From Nocardia arizonensis (lineage in GTDB: Bacteria > Actinomycetota > Actinomycetes > Mycobacteriales > Mycobacteriaceae), in NCBI RefSeq assembly GCF_001310275.1, contig NZ_LGYZ01000081.1:372001-436000 (forward strand): a stretch of 64,000 nucleotides of DNA, in the 5' to 3' direction. A program made the position numbers and the translations under genes. The notes beneath the pieces were generated by a model that was not told the DNA's origin, did no database searches, and saw only the letters and a program-made list of their open reading frames with translations. Shown piece after piece: positions 1-9,130 of the stretch (its first letter is position 1; each line of letters opens with the position of its first letter).

Positions 1-18
1 TGCGTCGTATGTGGACAT
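1..18 (-). CDS. Start of a DUF2469-type gene (partial)
   Basis: On the minus strand an ATG overlaps the rnhB stop codon (ATGA), and the six codons inside the window read MSTYDA. In mycobacteria and relatives the gene directly downstream of rnhB encodes a DUF2469 protein of about 100 residues with unknown function. The call rests on that position and the overlap only; six codons cannot identify a family. Confidence 0.4.
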
Positions 19-770
19 CATCTCGCATGGGCGGCATCGGTAGCCACTCGGCCGTCCGCCACGCCCTCGGCGATGGCCGCCTCGGCGGCCTCGACGAGGT
101 TCGCGCGCGGGCGCGACCCCACCGTGTCGTGCACGTTGCGCCACGACCGGCGATGCTCGCTGCTCGGCCCGAGCCGTTCCAACGCGGCGATGTGTTCGGG
201 CGTGTTGTAGCCCTTGTGGGCGGCGAATCCGTAGCCGGGCAGCTTCCGGTCCATCTCGACCATGATGCGGTCCCTGGTGACCTTGGCCAGGATGCTCGCG
301 GCCGCGATGCAGGCGGCCGCGGCATCGCCGCCGATCACCGGCAGCGATGGCACCGGGAGGCCGGGTACCCGGAATCCGTCGGTGAGCACGTAACCGGGAG
401 TGTGCCCCAGGCCCGCGACGGCCCGGCGCATCCCCTCGATATTGGCGACGTGGATGCCGATGGAATCGATCTCCCAAGCGGGCACCACGACGACCCGGTA
501 GGCCAATGCCAGGCGGGTGATGACGGGAAACAGCTCCTCGCGGGTCGCCTCGGTGAGCTTCTTGGAGTCGTCGAGGCCGGCGAGTTTGTCATACGCCTTC
601 GGGGCGAGCAGACAGGCCGCCACCACCAGCGGACCCGCGCATGGTCCGCGTCCGGCCTCGTCGACACCCGCCACCGGACCAAGGCCGCTGCGGATCAACG
701 CCGCCTCCAAGGTGCGCAGACCGCTCGCGCGTCGCATCACCACCCGCGGCGGCCACCCGCCGTTCGACAT
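18..770 (-). CDS. rnhB: Ribonuclease HII
   Basis: RNase HII cuts the RNA strand of RNA-DNA hybrids and removes misincorporated ribonucleotides in the cytoplasm. The protein (250 residues) opens with the family motif [15 protein letters not shown], whose Asp-Glu pair binds metal, followed by LDDSKKL and [10 protein letters not shown], which supplies another catalytic Asp. The C-terminus has the usual HKGY and HRRSW segments. The frame stays open up to 944 but would then overlap lepB by over 100 bases, so I chose the ATG at 770; in-frame GTG codons at 773 and 779 are possible. It lies downstream of lepB and rplS and ends in an ATGA overlap with the next gene, the order known from mycobacteria. 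Confidence 0.95.
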   Translation of the reverse strand: MSNGGWPPRVVMRRASGLRTLEAALIRSGLGPVAGVDEAGRGPCAGPLVVAACLLAPKAYDKLAGLDDSKKLTEATREELFPVITRLALAYRVVVVPAWEIDSIGIHVANIEGMRRAVAGLGHTPGYVLTDGFRVPGLPVPSLPVIGGDAAAACIAAASILAKVTRDRIMVEMDRKLPGYGFAAHKGYNTPEHIAALERLGPSSEHRRSWRNVHDTVGSRPRANLVEAAEAAIAEGVADGRVATDAAHAR

Positions 771-822
771 CACAGCCACTCGCCCCTGATCCACACTTCG
801 ATTATCCGCGCCCCGTCCGAAA

Positions 823-1614
823 TCAATTCGTCTGGGGATCCTGGGATTTGACCGGGCCGATCCGGTTGGGCGGCCAGATCTTGAACACCGCGCGCCCCCG
901 GACATTGTCGATCGGGACGGTGCCCTGGAGATCGTCGCCCACATGAGCGCGGGAATCGGCGGACTGGTTGCGGTTGTCGCCCATCACCCACAGGTGACCT
1001 TCGGGCACCTTGATCGGGCCGAAGACCCGTCCGGCCGGATACGTGGGGTTCTGCTGGCCCGGCACCCACTTGTAGTCGTTGTGGACATACGGCTCGTCCA
1101 GCGGTTTGCCGTCGACCATGACCCGGCCCTCGGCGTCACAGCACTGCACGGTCTGACCGCCCACCGCGATCACCCGCTTGACGAGGTCGTTCTCGTCGGG
1201 GGGCACGAGCCCGAAGAAGGAGAAGAAGTTCTGCACGCCGCGCACGACGGTATTGCTCGAGCGAATCGACTGGTACCTGGTGTTCCAGGACGGCGGTCCG
1301 ACGAAGACCACGACGTCGCCCGGATGCGGGTCGCTCCAGTAGGAGGTGAGCTTCTCGACGTAGATGCGATCGCCGGTACAGCCCGTGCACCCGTGCAGGG
1401 TGGGTTCCATCGACTGGGACGGTATGACATACGGGCGACCGACGAAACTCACCATCAGCGCGGCGATCACCGCCGCTATCACGATGAGGATCGGCAACTC
1501 CTGCCAGAACGGGCGTTGCTTCTTGGCCTTCTGCCTGCGCCCGCCGCGGCGACCGCGCGCCGCCCGCTCATCGTCCGATCCGGACATCGCCACCGACCCA
1601 CTTTCGTCTGCCAC
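823..1614 (-). CDS. lepB: Signal peptidase I
   Basis: Membrane-bound type I signal peptidase that removes signal peptides from exported proteins. Residues 1-35 are basic and cytoplasmic. One membrane span follows (about 40-58), then the catalytic serine in PSQSMEPTL (Ser68) and the general-base lysine in [11 protein letters not shown] (Lys146). The conserved [12 protein letters not shown] box is near the C-terminus. Length (263) is normal for actinobacteria. A Cys-rich stretch, HGCTGCTGD, after the serine box and a CC pair after the lysine box are not universal family features. It follows rplS across a strong hairpin, so it may be transcribed partly from its own promoter. Confidence 0.95.
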   Translation of the reverse strand: MADESGSVAMSGSDDERAARGRRGGRRQKAKKQRPFWQELPILIVIAAVIAALMVSFVGRPYVIPSQSMEPTLHGCTGCTGDRIYVEKLTSYWSDPHPGDVVVFVGPPSWNTRYQSIRSSNTVVRGVQNFFSFFGLVPPDENDLVKRVIAVGGQTVQCCDAEGRVMVDGKPLDEPYVHNDYKWVPGQQNPTYPAGRVFGPIKVPEGHLWVMGDNRNQSADSRAHVGDDLQGTVPIDNVRGRAVFKIWPPNRIGPVKSQDPQTN

Positions 1615-1624
1615 GCCGAACAGA

Positions 1625-1664
1625 GTAGCCCGGCACCGTGACCTACCGTCCGGTGCCGGGCTAC
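1625..1664 (-). terminator. Hairpin between rplS and lepB
   Basis: Positions 1625-1638 and 1651-1664 are perfect inverted complements (14 bp) around a 12-base loop, about 40 bases past the rplS stop. There is no long T-run, which is usual for actinobacterial terminators. It could end or attenuate rplS transcripts before lepB. Confidence 0.6.
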
Positions 1665-1703
1665 GAAAATCTTTCGCGGCGTTCCCGCCTCAGGAAAAGG
1701 CGC

Positions 1704-2045
1704 TCAGCGCTTTTCCTTGATCTTGGCGGCCTTGCCACGCAGATCGCGGAGGTAGTACAGCTTGGCACGGCGGACGTCACCGCGGGTCACGACCTCGATG
1801 TGGTCGATATTGGGGGTGTGTACCGGGAAGGTGCGCTCCACACCCACGCCGAAGGACACCTTGCGAACGGTGAAGGTCTCGCGGACGCCGCCGCCCTGGC
1901 GCCGGATGACGACGCCCTTGAAGACCTGGATGCGCTCCTTCGAGCCTTCGATGACCTTCACGTGCACATTGAGGGTGTCGCCCGGCCGGAAGTCGGGAAT
2001 GTCGCTGCGCAGCGACTTCTCGTCGACGAAGTCAAGGGTGTTCAT
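1704..2045 (-). CDS. rplS: 50S ribosomal protein L19
   Basis: L19 sits at the 30S-50S interface. The 113-residue product runs from [17 protein letters not shown] through [23 protein letters not shown] and [10 protein letters not shown] to a basic KAAKIKEKR end, matching the family over its whole length. Of two nearby ATGs (2051 and 2045) I chose 2045, because AGAAGGA lies five bases before it but directly abuts the other. It belongs to the S16-RimM-TrmD-L19 set of conserved operons, here separated from trmD by tex and a membrane protein gene. Confidence 0.97.
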   Translation of the reverse strand: MNTLDFVDEKSLRSDIPDFRPGDTLNVHVKVIEGSKERIQVFKGVVIRRQGGGVRETFTVRKVSFGVGVERTFPVHTPNIDHIEVVTRGDVRRAKLYYLRDLRGKAAKIKEKR

Positions 2046-2208
2046 GTCCATCCTTCTGATGTGTGCGCGAACAGAGGACCCTGGCGGCACGGTGTGCTCG
2101 ACCGGTTCATGCTCCGAATTAAGGGATGCTCCCGGGGTCGAACATGCACCCGGGGCAACCTGTGCATTGTGCCAGACCGGGCGCACGCTGGAGAAATCGG
2201 CCTGCGCG

Positions 2209-3072
2209 TCAGGTGTCGGCCCGGCGTTCCCAGGGCAGGTGATGCGGATGCGGGGATGGCGGCGCGGGCACCACCTTCCTGGCCAGTTCGGCCTCGGCCG
2301 CGGCCCGCACGTGCTCGACATCGGGCTTACCGGCGATCAGGTCCTGGATGAAGATCTTGGCGCGGATGACCGGGCGGCGGTAGCGCCGTTCACGCACGAT
2401 CGCGCGGTACATCAGCCTGCGGCGATCGGCGTAGCGCCACCGGGCCCACGGCGCGCCCGGCCTGCTCAGACGTAATGCGCCGACGACGAGCAGCGGCGGG
2501 AAGAACATCCCGAAAAGACCCGTCCAGATCTTGCCCTTGGCGATGACGATGGCCGCGAGCATGAGATTGACCACGGCGAACAGACTGACGACGACGCGCG
2601 CCTCGGTACCCATCGAACTGCGGAAGTCATTGATCTCCAGCAGTGACAGCGGATGGAAGCCGAGCAGCAGCAGACCGGTCACCGCCAGCGCGACGAAGAC
2701 CGCGTCCACCGAGGTACGGCCCTGCTCCTCCCAGTAGACGTCGCGCAGGTAGTAGATCAACGCGAATTCGTCGAGGACGAGGGCGGCGCCGACGCCGAAG
2801 GCGGCCGCGAGACAACTCGCGGTCAGATTGTCGGCGCTGTCGTACACCGCCACCATGCCGAGGCCCGACCCGAGCACCAGGATCACGCCGAACACCATGT
2901 GGTGAATGTGCACGCTGCCCGCGCGCAGATTCCCCGGCCACCAGCGCACCTGTTTGCGAATCAGGCGCACGCTGATCCTGATGAACAGGAACCCGACGAT
3001 GAAGCCGAGCAGGAAGCACAACAAGGGGAGGCGGCCCTGCGCGATCACATCCTGCTCGAGCCATCTGCGCAT
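2209..3072 (-). CDS. Polytopic membrane protein of unknown function
   Basis: I do not recognise a named family. The 287-residue protein has about six hydrophobic segments (roughly residues 15-35, 55-75, 85-105, 125-145, 160-180 and 185-205). The N-terminal part carries a His-rich HIHHMV motif at the start of the second span and acidic DEF and [10 protein letters not shown] stretches that could bind metal. The C-terminal 80 residues are basic and cytoplasmic. It sits between tex and rplS on the same strand, 33 bases from tex, so it is probably co-transcribed with tex. A role in the ribosomal operon is not implied by its sequence. Confidence 0.75.
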   Translation of the reverse strand: MRRWLEQDVIAQGRLPLLCFLLGFIVGFLFIRISVRLIRKQVRWWPGNLRAGSVHIHHMVFGVILVLGSGLGMVAVYDSADNLTASCLAAAFGVGAALVLDEFALIYYLRDVYWEEQGRTSVDAVFVALAVTGLLLLGFHPLSLLEINDFRSSMGTEARVVVSLFAVVNLMLAAIVIAKGKIWTGLFGMFFPPLLVVGALRLSRPGAPWARWRYADRRRLMYRAIVRERRYRRPVIRAKIFIQDLIAGKPDVEHVRAAAEAELARKVVPAPPSPHPHHLPWERRADT

Positions 3073-3105
3073 CGTCGCGCGCCCCCTTCGTCGGCGCTCG
3101 GGCCG

Positions 3106-5532
3106 CTACTGGCCGAAACCGGCCCGGCGCAGCGCGTCGGCCATCGAGCCGCTCGGCGCGGGCCCCCCACGGCGCGCATTGCCCTGGTTGCGTCCCTGTG
3201 CCTGATTGCGGCCCTGCTGCTTACCCTGTCCATTCTGCCGTTGCCGATCGCCCCCGCCGCCCGATCCGCGCCCGCCCTGACCGCGATTGCCGCCGGATTT
3301 GGCCGCCCCGCCCGGCTCGTCGTCCAGGCGCAGCGTCAAGCCGATGCGCTGACGGGCGACATCGACCTCGAGCACCTTGACCTTCACCACGTCACCGGAT
3401 TTGACGATCTCCCTCGGGTCCTTGACGAAGTTGTGCGACATGGCCGAGACATGGACGAGCCCGTCCTGGTGTACGCCGACATCGACGAAGGCGCCGAAGG
3501 CGGCCACATTGGTGACCACGCCCTCGAGCACCATTCCCGGCGACAGGTCGGCGACCTTCTCCACGCCCGCCGCGAACTCCGCGGTCTTGAACTCGGGGCG
3601 CGGGTCGCGGCCGGGCTTCTCGAGCTCGGCGATGATGTCGGAGACCGTGGGCACACCGAAGGTCTCGTCGGTGAAATCGGCCGGGCGCAACGCCCGCAGC
3701 GCCGAGGTGTTGCCGATCAGCTCGGTGACTCCCGCGCCCGTGCGCTCGAGGATTCGGCGCACCACCGGATACGCCTCGGGATGCACCGCGGAGGAGTCGA
3801 GCGGATCGTCGCCGCCGCGGATACGCAGGAAGCCCGCGCACTGTTCGAAAGCCTTCGGCCCCAACCGCGGCACGCTCATCAGCGCGGTGCGGCTGCGGAA
3901 CGGCCCGTTCTTGTCGCGGTGCGCGACAATGCTCTCCGCGAGCGATCCGGCGATGCCCGAGACCCGCGACAGCAGCGGCACCGACGCGGTGTTGACGTCA
4001 ACGCCGACCGCGTTCACCGCGTCCTCGACCACCGCGCCCAGCGACCTGGCCAGCAGCGTCTCGGACACGTCGTGCTGATACTGGCCGACGCCAATGGACT
4101 TCGGGTCGATCTTCACCAGCTCGGCCAGCGGATCCTGGAGGCGGCGGGCGATGGACACCGCGCCGCGCAGCGACACGTCCATATCGGGCAGTTCCTGCGA
4201 GGCGTAGGCGGAGGCCGAGTACACCGAGGCGCCCGCCTCCGAGACGACGATCTTGGTGGGCTTGTTCTCCGTTATGCGCGAGATGAGTTCGGCGGCCAGC
4301 GCGTCGGTTTCGCGCGAGGCGGTGCCGTTGCCGATGGCGATGAGTTCGACGCCGAAGCGGGCCACCAGCGCACCGAGCACCGCGAGGGATTTCTCGGTCT
4401 GCCCCTGCGGTTTGTGCGGATAGATGACCTCGGTGGCGACCACCTTGCCGGTGGCGTCGACCACGGCGACCTTCACGCCCGTGCGGTAGCCGGGATCGAG
4501 TCCCATCGTGGTGCGGGTGCCCGCAGGCGCGGCGAGCAGCAGATCGCGCAGGTTGGCGGCGAAGACGTCGACCGCGTCCTTCTCGGCCGCCTGCCGTAGC
4601 CGCATCCGAGTGTCGATACCCAGGCTCACCTGCAATTTGGTGCGCCAAGCCCAGCGTACGGTGTCGAGCAGCCAACTGTCGGCGGCGCGGCCGGCGTCCG
4701 CGATGCCGAAACGCACCGCGATGCGGCCCTCGTAGACCGTGCGCTCCCCCGGCTCCGGCTCCTCGGTATCGGATTCGAGTTGCAGGGACAGCACCTCCTC
4801 CTTCTCCCCGCGCAGCAGCGCGAGAATCCGGTGCGAGGGCAGGGAATCGAACGGTTCGCTGAATTCGAAGTAATCGGCGAACTTCGCGCCCGCCTCCTCC
4901 TTGCCCGGCCGCACCGAGGATTTCAGCTGCCCGCGGTTCCACATGAGTTCACGCAGTTCGCCGACCAGATCGGCATCCTCGGCGAAGCGCTCGACCAGGA
5001 TGGCGCGAGCGCCGTCGAGTTGTTCGGCCGTGTACCGCGCGGGATCGGTGTCGGGATCGGTGAGCAGCGCGTCGGCGACCGGCTCGTGCCCGGCCTCGCG
5101 CGCGATCTGGGCCTTGGTGCGGCGCTTGGGCTTGTAGGGCAGGTAGATGTCCTCGAGGCGGGCCTTGGTCTCCGCCGTCATCAACTGACCGAGCAGCGCG
5201 TCGTCGAGTTTGCCCTGGCCCCTGATGGATTCGATGATCACGCCGCGACGTTCGTCGAGTTCGCGCAGATAGTGCAGACGTTCGTCGAGCTGACGCAGCT
5301 GGGCGTCGTCGAGACCGCCGGTGACCTCCTTGCGGTAGCGCGCGATGAAGGGCACCGTCGAGCCCGCGTCGAGTAGTTCGACGGCCGCGGTGACCTGACT
5401 CTCGCGCACACCGAGTTCCTCGGCGATGCGACGGCCGACGCGGGCCGGAGGGGTTACCGCGGCGCCGGTCGGTGCGGCGGCGGTCGTGTCGGTGTTCGTC
5501 GCTGAACTGGCGATCTCGGGCGCTGTCGTCAC
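3106..5532 (-). CDS. tex: Tex family RNA-binding protein
   Basis: Tex-type cytoplasmic protein, linked in other bacteria to transcription and ribosome-associated quality control. The order is an N-terminal helical region with the conserved STVPFIARYRKEVTGGLD, a YqgF/RNase H-like domain (MGLDPGYRTGVKVAVVD), a helix-hairpin-helix region (SRVSGIAGSLAESIVAHR) and an S1 domain (LSPGMVLEGVVTNVAAFGAF). A Gly/Gln/Arg-rich tail of about 75 residues follows, likely disordered and RNA-binding. I chose the GTG at 5532 giving VTTAPEIAS; the upstream extension is unlike the family. At 808 residues it has the usual length plus the tail. Confidence 0.93.
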   Translation of the reverse strand: MTTAPEIASSATNTDTTAAAPTGAAVTPPARVGRRIAEELGVRESQVTAAVELLDAGSTVPFIARYRKEVTGGLDDAQLRQLDERLHYLRELDERRGVIIESIRGQGKLDDALLGQLMTAETKARLEDIYLPYKPKRRTKAQIAREAGHEPVADALLTDPDTDPARYTAEQLDGARAILVERFAEDADLVGELRELMWNRGQLKSSVRPGKEEAGAKFADYFEFSEPFDSLPSHRILALLRGEKEEVLSLQLESDTEEPEPGERTVYEGRIAVRFGIADAGRAADSWLLDTVRWAWRTKLQVSLGIDTRMRLRQAAEKDAVDVFAANLRDLLLAAPAGTRTTMGLDPGYRTGVKVAVVDATGKVVATEVIYPHKPQGQTEKSLAVLGALVARFGVELIAIGNGTASRETDALAAELISRITENKPTKIVVSEAGASVYSASAYASQELPDMDVSLRGAVSIARRLQDPLAELVKIDPKSIGVGQYQHDVSETLLARSLGAVVEDAVNAVGVDVNTASVPLLSRVSGIAGSLAESIVAHRDKNGPFRSRTALMSVPRLGPKAFEQCAGFLRIRGGDDPLDSSAVHPEAYPVVRRILERTGAGVTELIGNTSALRALRPADFTDETFGVPTVSDIIAELEKPGRDPRPEFKTAEFAAGVEKVADLSPGMVLEGVVTNVAAFGAFVDVGVHQDGLVHVSAMSHNFVKDPREIVKSGDVVKVKVLEVDVARQRIGLTLRLDDEPGGAAKSGGNRGQGGRGSGGGGDRQRQNGQGKQQGRNQAQGRNQGNARRGGPAPSGSMADALRRAGFGQ

Positions 5533-5661
5533 GCCGCAGACACTACCTCTGTCCGCTGACAGCCCGCCGACACCCAGGTGAATGACCTCGACGAGCCACA
5601 CGACAGGCGACGGACGGGCCCACCGCGTGCGCTCGACCGCCGTACCGCCGCGGCGAGGCGC

Positions 5662-6354
5662 TCACTCGTGTGCGGTTTCCCCGAGCAGGTCGGGGCGGCG
5701 CAGGCGGGTGCGTTCGAGGGATCGCTCGTGGCGCCAGGCGGCGACCTTCGCGTGGTCGCCGGACAGCAGGATCGGGGGGACCTCGAGTCCGCGCCAGGTC
5801 ACCGGTCGGGTGTAGCTGGGCCCCTCGAGCAGGCCGTCGGAGAACGAATCCTCCTGGTGGGACTGCTGATTGCCGAGTACGCCCGGTATGAGTCGTACGA
5901 ATGCCTCGGTCATCACCAGGACCGCCGCCTCGCCGCCGATCAGCACGTAATCGCCGATGCTGACCTCCGCGACCCGGACCCGGCGGGCGGCGTCGTCGAA
6001 CACCCGCTGATCGATGCCCTCGTAGCGGCCGCAGGCGAAGACGATGTGTTTCTCCCCCGCCCAGCGCTGCGCGGTGGCCTGGGTGAACGGCACGCCCGCG
6101 GGTGTGGGCACCACGAGCAGGGCGTCGTCGGGACACACCTCGTCGAGCGCGTCGCCCCAGACGGTCGGTTTCATGACCATGCCGGGGCCGCCACCGTATG
6201 GCGAGTCGTCCACCGACTTGTGGACATCGTGGGTCCAGCGCCGTAGATCGTGGACCTCGACGCTGATCAGCCCCTTTTCGATGGCCTTGCCGAGCAGCGC
6301 GGTGCGCAGCGGTTCCAGATATTCCGGGAAGATCGTGACGACATCGAGTCGCAT
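5662..6354 (-). CDS. trmD: tRNA (guanine-N1)-methyltransferase
   Basis: Methylates G37 of tRNAs using S-adenosylmethionine, which prevents +1 frameshifting. The 230-residue protein starts [13 protein letters not shown] and has the [10 protein letters not shown] loop, [12 protein letters not shown] and the trefoil-knot segment [16 protein letters not shown] that binds the cofactor. The C-terminal domain ends with the usual RRPDLL motif. It starts 13 bases after rimM in the rpsP-khpA-rimM-trmD operon, a widely conserved arrangement. Confidence 0.97.
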   Translation of the reverse strand: MRLDVVTIFPEYLEPLRTALLGKAIEKGLISVEVHDLRRWTHDVHKSVDDSPYGGGPGMVMKPTVWGDALDEVCPDDALLVVPTPAGVPFTQATAQRWAGEKHIVFACGRYEGIDQRVFDDAARRVRVAEVSIGDYVLIGGEAAVLVMTEAFVRLIPGVLGNQQSHQEDSFSDGLLEGPSYTRPVTWRGLEVPPILLSGDHAKVAAWRHERSLERTRLRRPDLLGETAHE

Positions 6355-6367
6355 CGCCGCTCCTGCG

Positions 6368-6907
6368 CTAGTCGGGGTCGAGCAGACCCTCGGGCGGATC
6401 GATCACGACCAGCCGCTCCGACAGCGACACCGTCGGCACGATGGCGGTGACGAACGGGATGAGGATCTCGCGGCCGTCCTCGGCGGAGCGCACCGACAGC
6501 AGTTCACCGGCCGCCGAATGCAGCACGTCCTCGACCGTGCCGATATGGGTGCCGTCGGTGAGATGCACGGACAGCCCCTCGAGTTCGTGATCGTAGAACT
6601 CGTCCGGGTCGTCCGAGGGCGGCAGATCGGCGCTGTCGACCACGAACAGCGTGCCGCGCAGTGCGTCGGCGGCCGAGCGATCGGTGACGCCGGACAGGAC
6701 CACCAGCAGACGGCCGGAATGCTCCCGGACCGATTCCACGGTGAAATCGCGGATCCCGGAGGAATCCGCGGCCGAGGAACGCGCCGAGCGACCCCGCAGG
6801 GTGGCGCCCGGCGCGAAACGAGCCTCTGGTTCGTCGGTGCGGACCTCGACGACGAGCTCGCCGCGCACACCGTGCGACTTGGCGACCCGCCCTATGACGA
6901 GTTCCAT
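6368..6907 (-). CDS. rimM: 16S rRNA processing protein RimM
   Basis: Assembly factor that binds S19 in the 30S head. The 179-residue protein has the N-terminal beta-barrel beginning [19 protein letters not shown] and the C-terminal PRC-barrel ([12 protein letters not shown] through [10 protein letters not shown]) typical of RimM. A short Ser/Ala-rich insertion ([13 protein letters not shown]) interrupts the first domain. Its ATG directly follows the khpA stop, so translation is probably coupled. Confidence 0.96.
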   Translation of the reverse strand: MELVIGRVAKSHGVRGELVVEVRTDEPEARFAPGATLRGRSARSSAADSSGIRDFTVESVREHSGRLLVVLSGVTDRSAADALRGTLFVVDSADLPPSDDPDEFYDHELEGLSVHLTDGTHIGTVEDVLHSAAGELLSVRSAEDGREILIPFVTAIVPTVSLSERLVVIDPPEGLLDPD

Positions 6908-7150
6908 CTACTGGTCGGTGTCGACCACGTCGACCCGGATACCGCGACCGCCGATTCCGGCGACGAGCGTGCGCAGGGCGGTGGCGGTGCGCCCGCCGCG
7001 GCCGATGACCTTACCAAGATCCTCGGGGTGTACGTGCACCTCGACGGTCCGGCCTCGGCGACCGGTGATGAGCTCGACACGGACCTCGTCCGGATTGGCG
7101 ACGATGCCGCGAACCAGATGTTCGACGGCATCGGCGACGACGGCGCTCAT
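6908..7150 (-). CDS. khpA: KH-domain RNA-binding protein
   Basis: Small (80 residues) single KH-domain protein of the KhpA family, which binds RNA and in other bacteria partners with KhpB in control of cell growth and division. The GxxG loop is visible in GKVIGRGGRTATALRTLV. It lies between rpsP and rimM with no intergenic bases, the position conserved across Gram-positive bacteria. Confidence 0.93.
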   Translation of the reverse strand: MSAVVADAVEHLVRGIVANPDEVRVELITGRRGRTVEVHVHPEDLGKVIGRGGRTATALRTLVAGIGGRGIRVDVVDTDQ

Positions 7151-7576
7151 TTACTCGGCTGCTTCGGTCTCGGCGGCCTCTTCCTTCTTGGCGGCCTTCT
7201 TCTTGGGTGTGACGGCCTCGGCGACCGGCTCGTTGTCGGCGGCGGCCAGCGCGGCATTGAACAGGTCGAGTTTGGACGGCTTCGGCGCCTTGACCTTCAG
7301 CGTGCCCTCGGTGCCCGGCAGGCCCTTGAACTTCTGCCAGTCACCGGTGATCTCCAGCAGGCGCTGCACCGGCTCGGTCGGCTGCGCGCCGACACCGAGC
7401 CAGTACTGGACGCGCTCGGAGTCGATCTCGATGAGCGAGGGCTCTTCCTTGGGGTGGTACTTGCCGATGGACTCGATGGCCCGGCCGTCACGACGGGTGC
7501 GGGCGTCCGCGACGACGACGCGGTACTGCGGGTTGCGGATCTTGCCCAAGCGGGTGAGCTTGATGCGAACAGCCAT
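7151..7576 (-). CDS. rpsP: 30S ribosomal protein S16
   Basis: S16 stabilises the 30S body during assembly. Residues 1-80 match the family ([47 protein letters not shown]). The remaining 60 residues form a Lys/Ala/Glu-rich tail ([18 protein letters not shown]) common in actinobacterial S16. It is the first gene of the operon rpsP-khpA-rimM-trmD. Confidence 0.97.
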   Translation of the reverse strand: MAVRIKLTRLGKIRNPQYRVVVADARTRRDGRAIESIGKYHPKEEPSLIEIDSERVQYWLGVGAQPTEPVQRLLEITGDWQKFKGLPGTEGTLKVKAPKPSKLDLFNAALAAADNEPVAEAVTPKKKAAKKEEAAETEAAE

Positions 7577-7722
7577 GCTGATCTGCCTCTTTCATTGGTT
7601 GGTCACGACACGATTCAGCGACCCGCACGGTCTGCGAGCCCGGTTTCGCGCTTGGAGTGTGTGACCGCCGCGCGGTACGTAACCGGAGACGGGCTGACAC
7701 TTGTCCATGAGGACGGTGGACC

Positions 7723-7752
7723 ATTCTGCCAGACGGGGTGATCGCGGCGGAA
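7723..7752 (-). promoter_or_regulatory. Possible promoter of the rpsP operon
   Basis: On the minus strand a TGGCAGAATGG segment about 145 bases before rpsP contains a CAGAAT -10-like hexamer (7723-7728). A weak TTCCGC -35-like hexamer lies 18 bases upstream (7747-7752). Only the -10 part is reasonable, and I found it by eye. Confidence 0.3.
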
Positions 7753-7761
7753 ATCGCGTCG

Positions 7762-8316
7762 CTAGGCCGCCCGGTATCGCAGCAGGACCACACCCGAGCG
7801 GAACCGCTTGTTCTCGATCAGTCGCAGTGCGGGCACCTCGACGCCGTCGGTGAACAATCTCGCCCCCTCGCCCAGGACGACCGGATACACGAACAACCGG
7901 TACTCGTCGACCAGACCGGCCGCGATCAGCGCGTGGACCAGCGTGATACTGCCGGTGCTGACGATATCCGCGCCCGGCCGCCGCTTCAGCGCACGCACCT
8001 CGTCGAGCCCGCGCAGCACCTCCGAATTGCGCCAGCCCGGATCCATCATCGACGTGGACACCACGTACTTCGCCATCCGATTCAGATCGTCGGCGATCCC
8101 GGTCTCGTCGTCGGCCTGCTCCGGCCAGTAACCCCGCATCTGCTCGAAGGTCACCCGGCCGAACAACACCGCGTCGCACCGCGCCGTATGCGCCGTCAAC
8201 TCCGCGACGATGTCCGAATCGTCCGCCTCGGCGGCCCCGCCGACCGTGAACCACCCCCGCGTCGCGTCGATCACCCCGTCCAGCGTGATGTTCTCGGTGA
8301 CGACGAGATCCCGCAT
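7762..8316 (-). CDS. Dihydrofolate reductase-fold (RibD C-terminal-like) protein
   Basis: 184-residue protein of the DHFR/RibD-C superfamily, NADPH-type reductases that are mostly uncharacterised outside folate and riboflavin synthesis. It shows the N-terminal VTENITLDGVIDA strand-loop, the LFGRVTFEQMRGYWP segment, and a late STGSITLVHALIAAGLVDEY stretch with the glycine motif, ending in a strand typical of the fold. A strong GGGAGG site precedes the ATG. It stands alone, and its substrate cannot be told from sequence. A second member lies at 52541-53122. Confidence 0.85.
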   Translation of the reverse strand: MRDLVVTENITLDGVIDATRGWFTVGGAAEADDSDIVAELTAHTARCDAVLFGRVTFEQMRGYWPEQADDETGIADDLNRMAKYVVSTSMMDPGWRNSEVLRGLDEVRALKRRPGADIVSTGSITLVHALIAAGLVDEYRLFVYPVVLGEGARLFTDGVEVPALRLIENKRFRSGVVLLRYRAA

Positions 8317-8399
8317 GACCGCACCTCCCTGTCGACGACACGTCCTACAGGTGCGGACGAGTCCGCGCCCGCGAAGTCATCGCTGTCGCACCGGCCGCG

Positions 8400-8987
8400 T
8401 CACCCGAGTGCGGAAGTGTCGATCTCGACCGGAACCGGCCCGGGCGCCACGATGGTCTCTCCCGAAACCGCGAACACCTCCTGCACATAGCCGGATTCGC
8501 CCAGGCGATACCCCTCGAATCGCGGCGGTTTTCCTTCGGGAAGTTCCACCACCCACAGATAGGGGACCTTCGCCGACGCGTAACCCGCGATCTTGGTGTC
8601 CCTTTCGGCGCGGGAATTGCCCGGAGACCACACTTCGACCGCCAGCACCAATTCCTCCGACGCGAAACTGGTCCGCTTGAAATCCACATTCACCACCGCG
8701 ATGTCGGGAATGACGCCGGTGCGGAATTCGGTGCTGATGCGTACGGCCACGGCGGGCAAGACACGCAGGTCGTCGCGACTCGACGTTCGAATCGCGTTGC
8801 GCAGGACGATCGCCAGCTCGAAAGCGGCAAACTGGTGCGGCCCACCGGGCGGCGGCGTCATGTAGGGATACCCCAGAATCAGTTCGAGTCGAGATCCATC
8901 CGACGGCTGCTCCTCGGCGAGCCAGTCGTCCACGGTCATTGGTCCCAGCGGATGGATCATCGCAACCTCGGCGCTCGTCGTCGTCAT
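8400..8987 (-). CDS. Uma2 family (PD-(D/E)XK-fold) protein
   Basis: Member of the Uma2/DUF820 family of restriction-endonuclease-fold proteins, abundant in cyanobacteria and actinobacteria and with unknown substrate. The nuclease-type residues appear in PDIAVVNVDF and LAVEVWSPGNS, followed by KIAGYASAKVPYLWVV. I started it at the ATG at 8987 (MTTTSAEVAMIHPLG), because the longer frame adds an unrelated basic stretch. No partner methylase or toxin-antitoxin neighbour is visible, so a defence role is only speculation. Confidence 0.82.
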   Translation of the reverse strand: MTTTSAEVAMIHPLGPMTVDDWLAEEQPSDGSRLELILGYPYMTPPPGGPHQFAAFELAIVLRNAIRTSSRDDLRVLPAVAVRISTEFRTGVIPDIAVVNVDFKRTSFASEELVLAVEVWSPGNSRAERDTKIAGYASAKVPYLWVVELPEGKPPRFEGYRLGESGYVQEVFAVSGETIVAPGPVPVEIDTSALG

Positions 8988-9105
8988 ACCGCCCGATCTC
9001 CCGTGGCCTACGGCCACCTGTCGCTGGATTAGAACACAGGACACCGTCTCCGAAGATCGAGCAGTACCCGTGATATCGACGGTAGTTCGCTTCCTCCTCG
9101 GGAAT

Positions 9106-9122
9106 CCACCGCTCGACGGTGG
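9106..9122 (-). terminator. Short hairpin after the amidohydrolase gene
   Basis: A 6-bp perfect stem (9106-9111 with 9117-9122) and a 5-base loop lie eight bases past the end of the amidohydrolase gene. There is no T-run on the minus strand, so a role as terminator is plausible but weak. Confidence 0.35.
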
Positions 9123-9130
9123 AAAATGCC

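Noticed and set aside
2653..4599. A long plus-strand frame opposite tex and the membrane protein gene.
   Set aside because: Spans two unrelated minus-strand genes and their gap and has no protein motif.
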